Below, piece by piece: positions 63,674 through 64,000 of a stretch of DNA of 64,000 nucleotides. How positions within the stretch are numbered: position 1 is the stretch's first letter; each line of letters begins with the position of its first letter. The position numbers were made by a program, and so were the translations under genes. The DNA comes from Romboutsia lituseburensis DSM 797 (GTDB taxonomy: Bacteria; Bacillota; Clostridia; Peptostreptococcales; Peptostreptococcaceae), in assembly GCF_900103615.1 (NCBI RefSeq), contig NZ_FNGW01000005.1, positions 1-64,000 of the forward strand, given 5' to 3'. The notes beneath the pieces were generated by a model that ran no database searches, was not told the DNA's origin, and was given only the letters and a program-made list of their open reading frames with translations.

Positions 63674-64000
63674 CTGGTTTAAGCTCTTTTCTTAATTTCT
63701 TAAGAGCCCTCTTTTCAATTCTAGATACATAAGATCTAGAGATATCAAGTTTTTGCGCTATTTCACGCTGAGTTTTATATCCACAAGTAGTTAATCCATA
63801 TCGTAGAAGTACTATTTCTTTTTCTCTTTTAGTTAATATTTTGTCTAATTGTTCATATAGTTTACCAATCTGAACCTTTAGCTCAACTTGATCTAAAATA
63901 TAATCAATATCGGTACCTAATACATCAATTAAACTAATTTCATTACCCTCTTTATCCATTCCAATAGGGTCTTGAAGAGATACTTGAACTTTATTTTTTT
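63657..64000 (-). CDS. sigK: Sporulation sigma factor SigK, C-terminal part (runs off the right edge)
   Basis: The visible 114 residues cover the end of region 3 and region 4. VSLQDPIGMDKEGNEISLID and the helix-turn-helix TQREIAQKLDISRSYVSRIE match SigK better than SigE, the closest alternative (SigE has QSYISRLEKRI). The frame stays open to the window edge with no start there; the ATG at 63959 is internal. SigK drives late mother-cell genes. Some clostridia interrupt sigK with a skin prophage; no break is seen in the visible part. Two sensor kinase genes follow it on the same strand, after a terminator. Confidence 0.88.
   Translation of the reverse strand, partial: KNKVQVSLQDPIGMDKEGNEISLIDVLGTDIDYILDQVELKVQIGKLYEQLDKILTKREKEIVLLRYGLTTCGYKTQREIAQKLDISRSYVSRIEKRALKKLRKELKPEKSLT

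Noticed and set aside
63657-63959. The 100-residue frame starting at 63959 as a complete small sigma-like gene
   Set aside because: The frame stays open to the window edge and reads through conserved SigK residues (VSLQDPIG) before the ATG, so it is the 3' part of a longer gene.
1-64000. CRISPR arrays, tRNA or rRNA genes, insertion sequences, prophage
   Set aside because: No regularly spaced repeats, cloverleaf genes, transposases or phage genes were recognised. Repeats that do occur are coding (1-75, 47291-47370) or paralogue related (7206-11780).

Overview
The window is low-G+C, spore-former DNA of the Peptostreptococcaceae type (Clostridioides / Paeniclostridium / Romboutsia neighbourhood). 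This rests on codon use and AT-richness, on the gene order CD1247-like - rnc - Elp3-like - smc - ftsY - ylxM - ffh - rpsP - khpA - rimM - trmD - rplS, on topA - codY, on iscR - iscS - iscU - mnmA - alaS (T-box) - ireB - ruvX - yrzB - fur, and on the 3' part of a sigK-type sporulation sigma factor at the right edge. The species cannot be named from this sequence alone. All but three genes (ydjM-like, capA-like, manA) lie on the minus strand, so the window reads as one co-oriented chromosomal arm. No rRNA, tRNA, IS element, prophage or CRISPR array was seen.

Layout, left to right. 1-3.0 kb: a truncated coiled-coil protein with an Ala-Asp/Asn repeat, ylxP, a YlbF-family gene and ribonuclease J. 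3.2-7.2 kb: a YdjM-like hydrolase, fur with a probable autoregulated promoter, an LCP protein, a heme/FMN-type membrane protein, yrzB and ruvX. 7.3-11.7 kb: two tandem paralogous membrane proteins with a degenerate alkaline-phosphatase-like ectodomain. They have been wedged between ireB and ruvX, and a fossil of the ireB 3' end sits between them. 11.7-18.6 kb: ireB, alaS with its T-box leader, mnmA and the isc genes with an IscR-type operator. 18.9-28.3 kb: glucokinase, a GNAT protein, rarA, codY, topA, dprA, comM and yraN. 28.5-35.7 kb: a CapA-like phosphatase, an FMN-dependent hydroxy-acid oxidase, rnhB, brnQ and a marR-MATE efflux operon. 36-42 kb: a coiled-coil membrane protein, an orphan 107-residue protein, a PPDK-type ATP-grasp protein, rbgA and manA. 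42-54.5 kb: the translation, secretion and chromosome-segregation block, then efp. 54.8-58.5 kb: aroQ-aroK and aroE, split by four type IV pilin-like genes. 58.6-63.4 kb: two multi-PAS membrane sensor kinases. 63.7-64 kb: sigK.

The most notable points are these. (1) The two tandem sensor kinases have complementary defects: one has an intact ATPase domain but Asn in place of the phosphoacceptor His, and the other has the His but a degraded ATPase domain, which suggests an obligate heteromeric pair. (2) Two of the four pilin-like genes appear damaged exactly at their translation starts. (3) The membrane-protein pair carries a readable duplication scar that includes the last codons of ireB.

Product names come from recognising conserved family sequences by eye; no database was searched. 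Starts were chosen from Shine-Dalgarno spacing where the longest open frame looked wrong.
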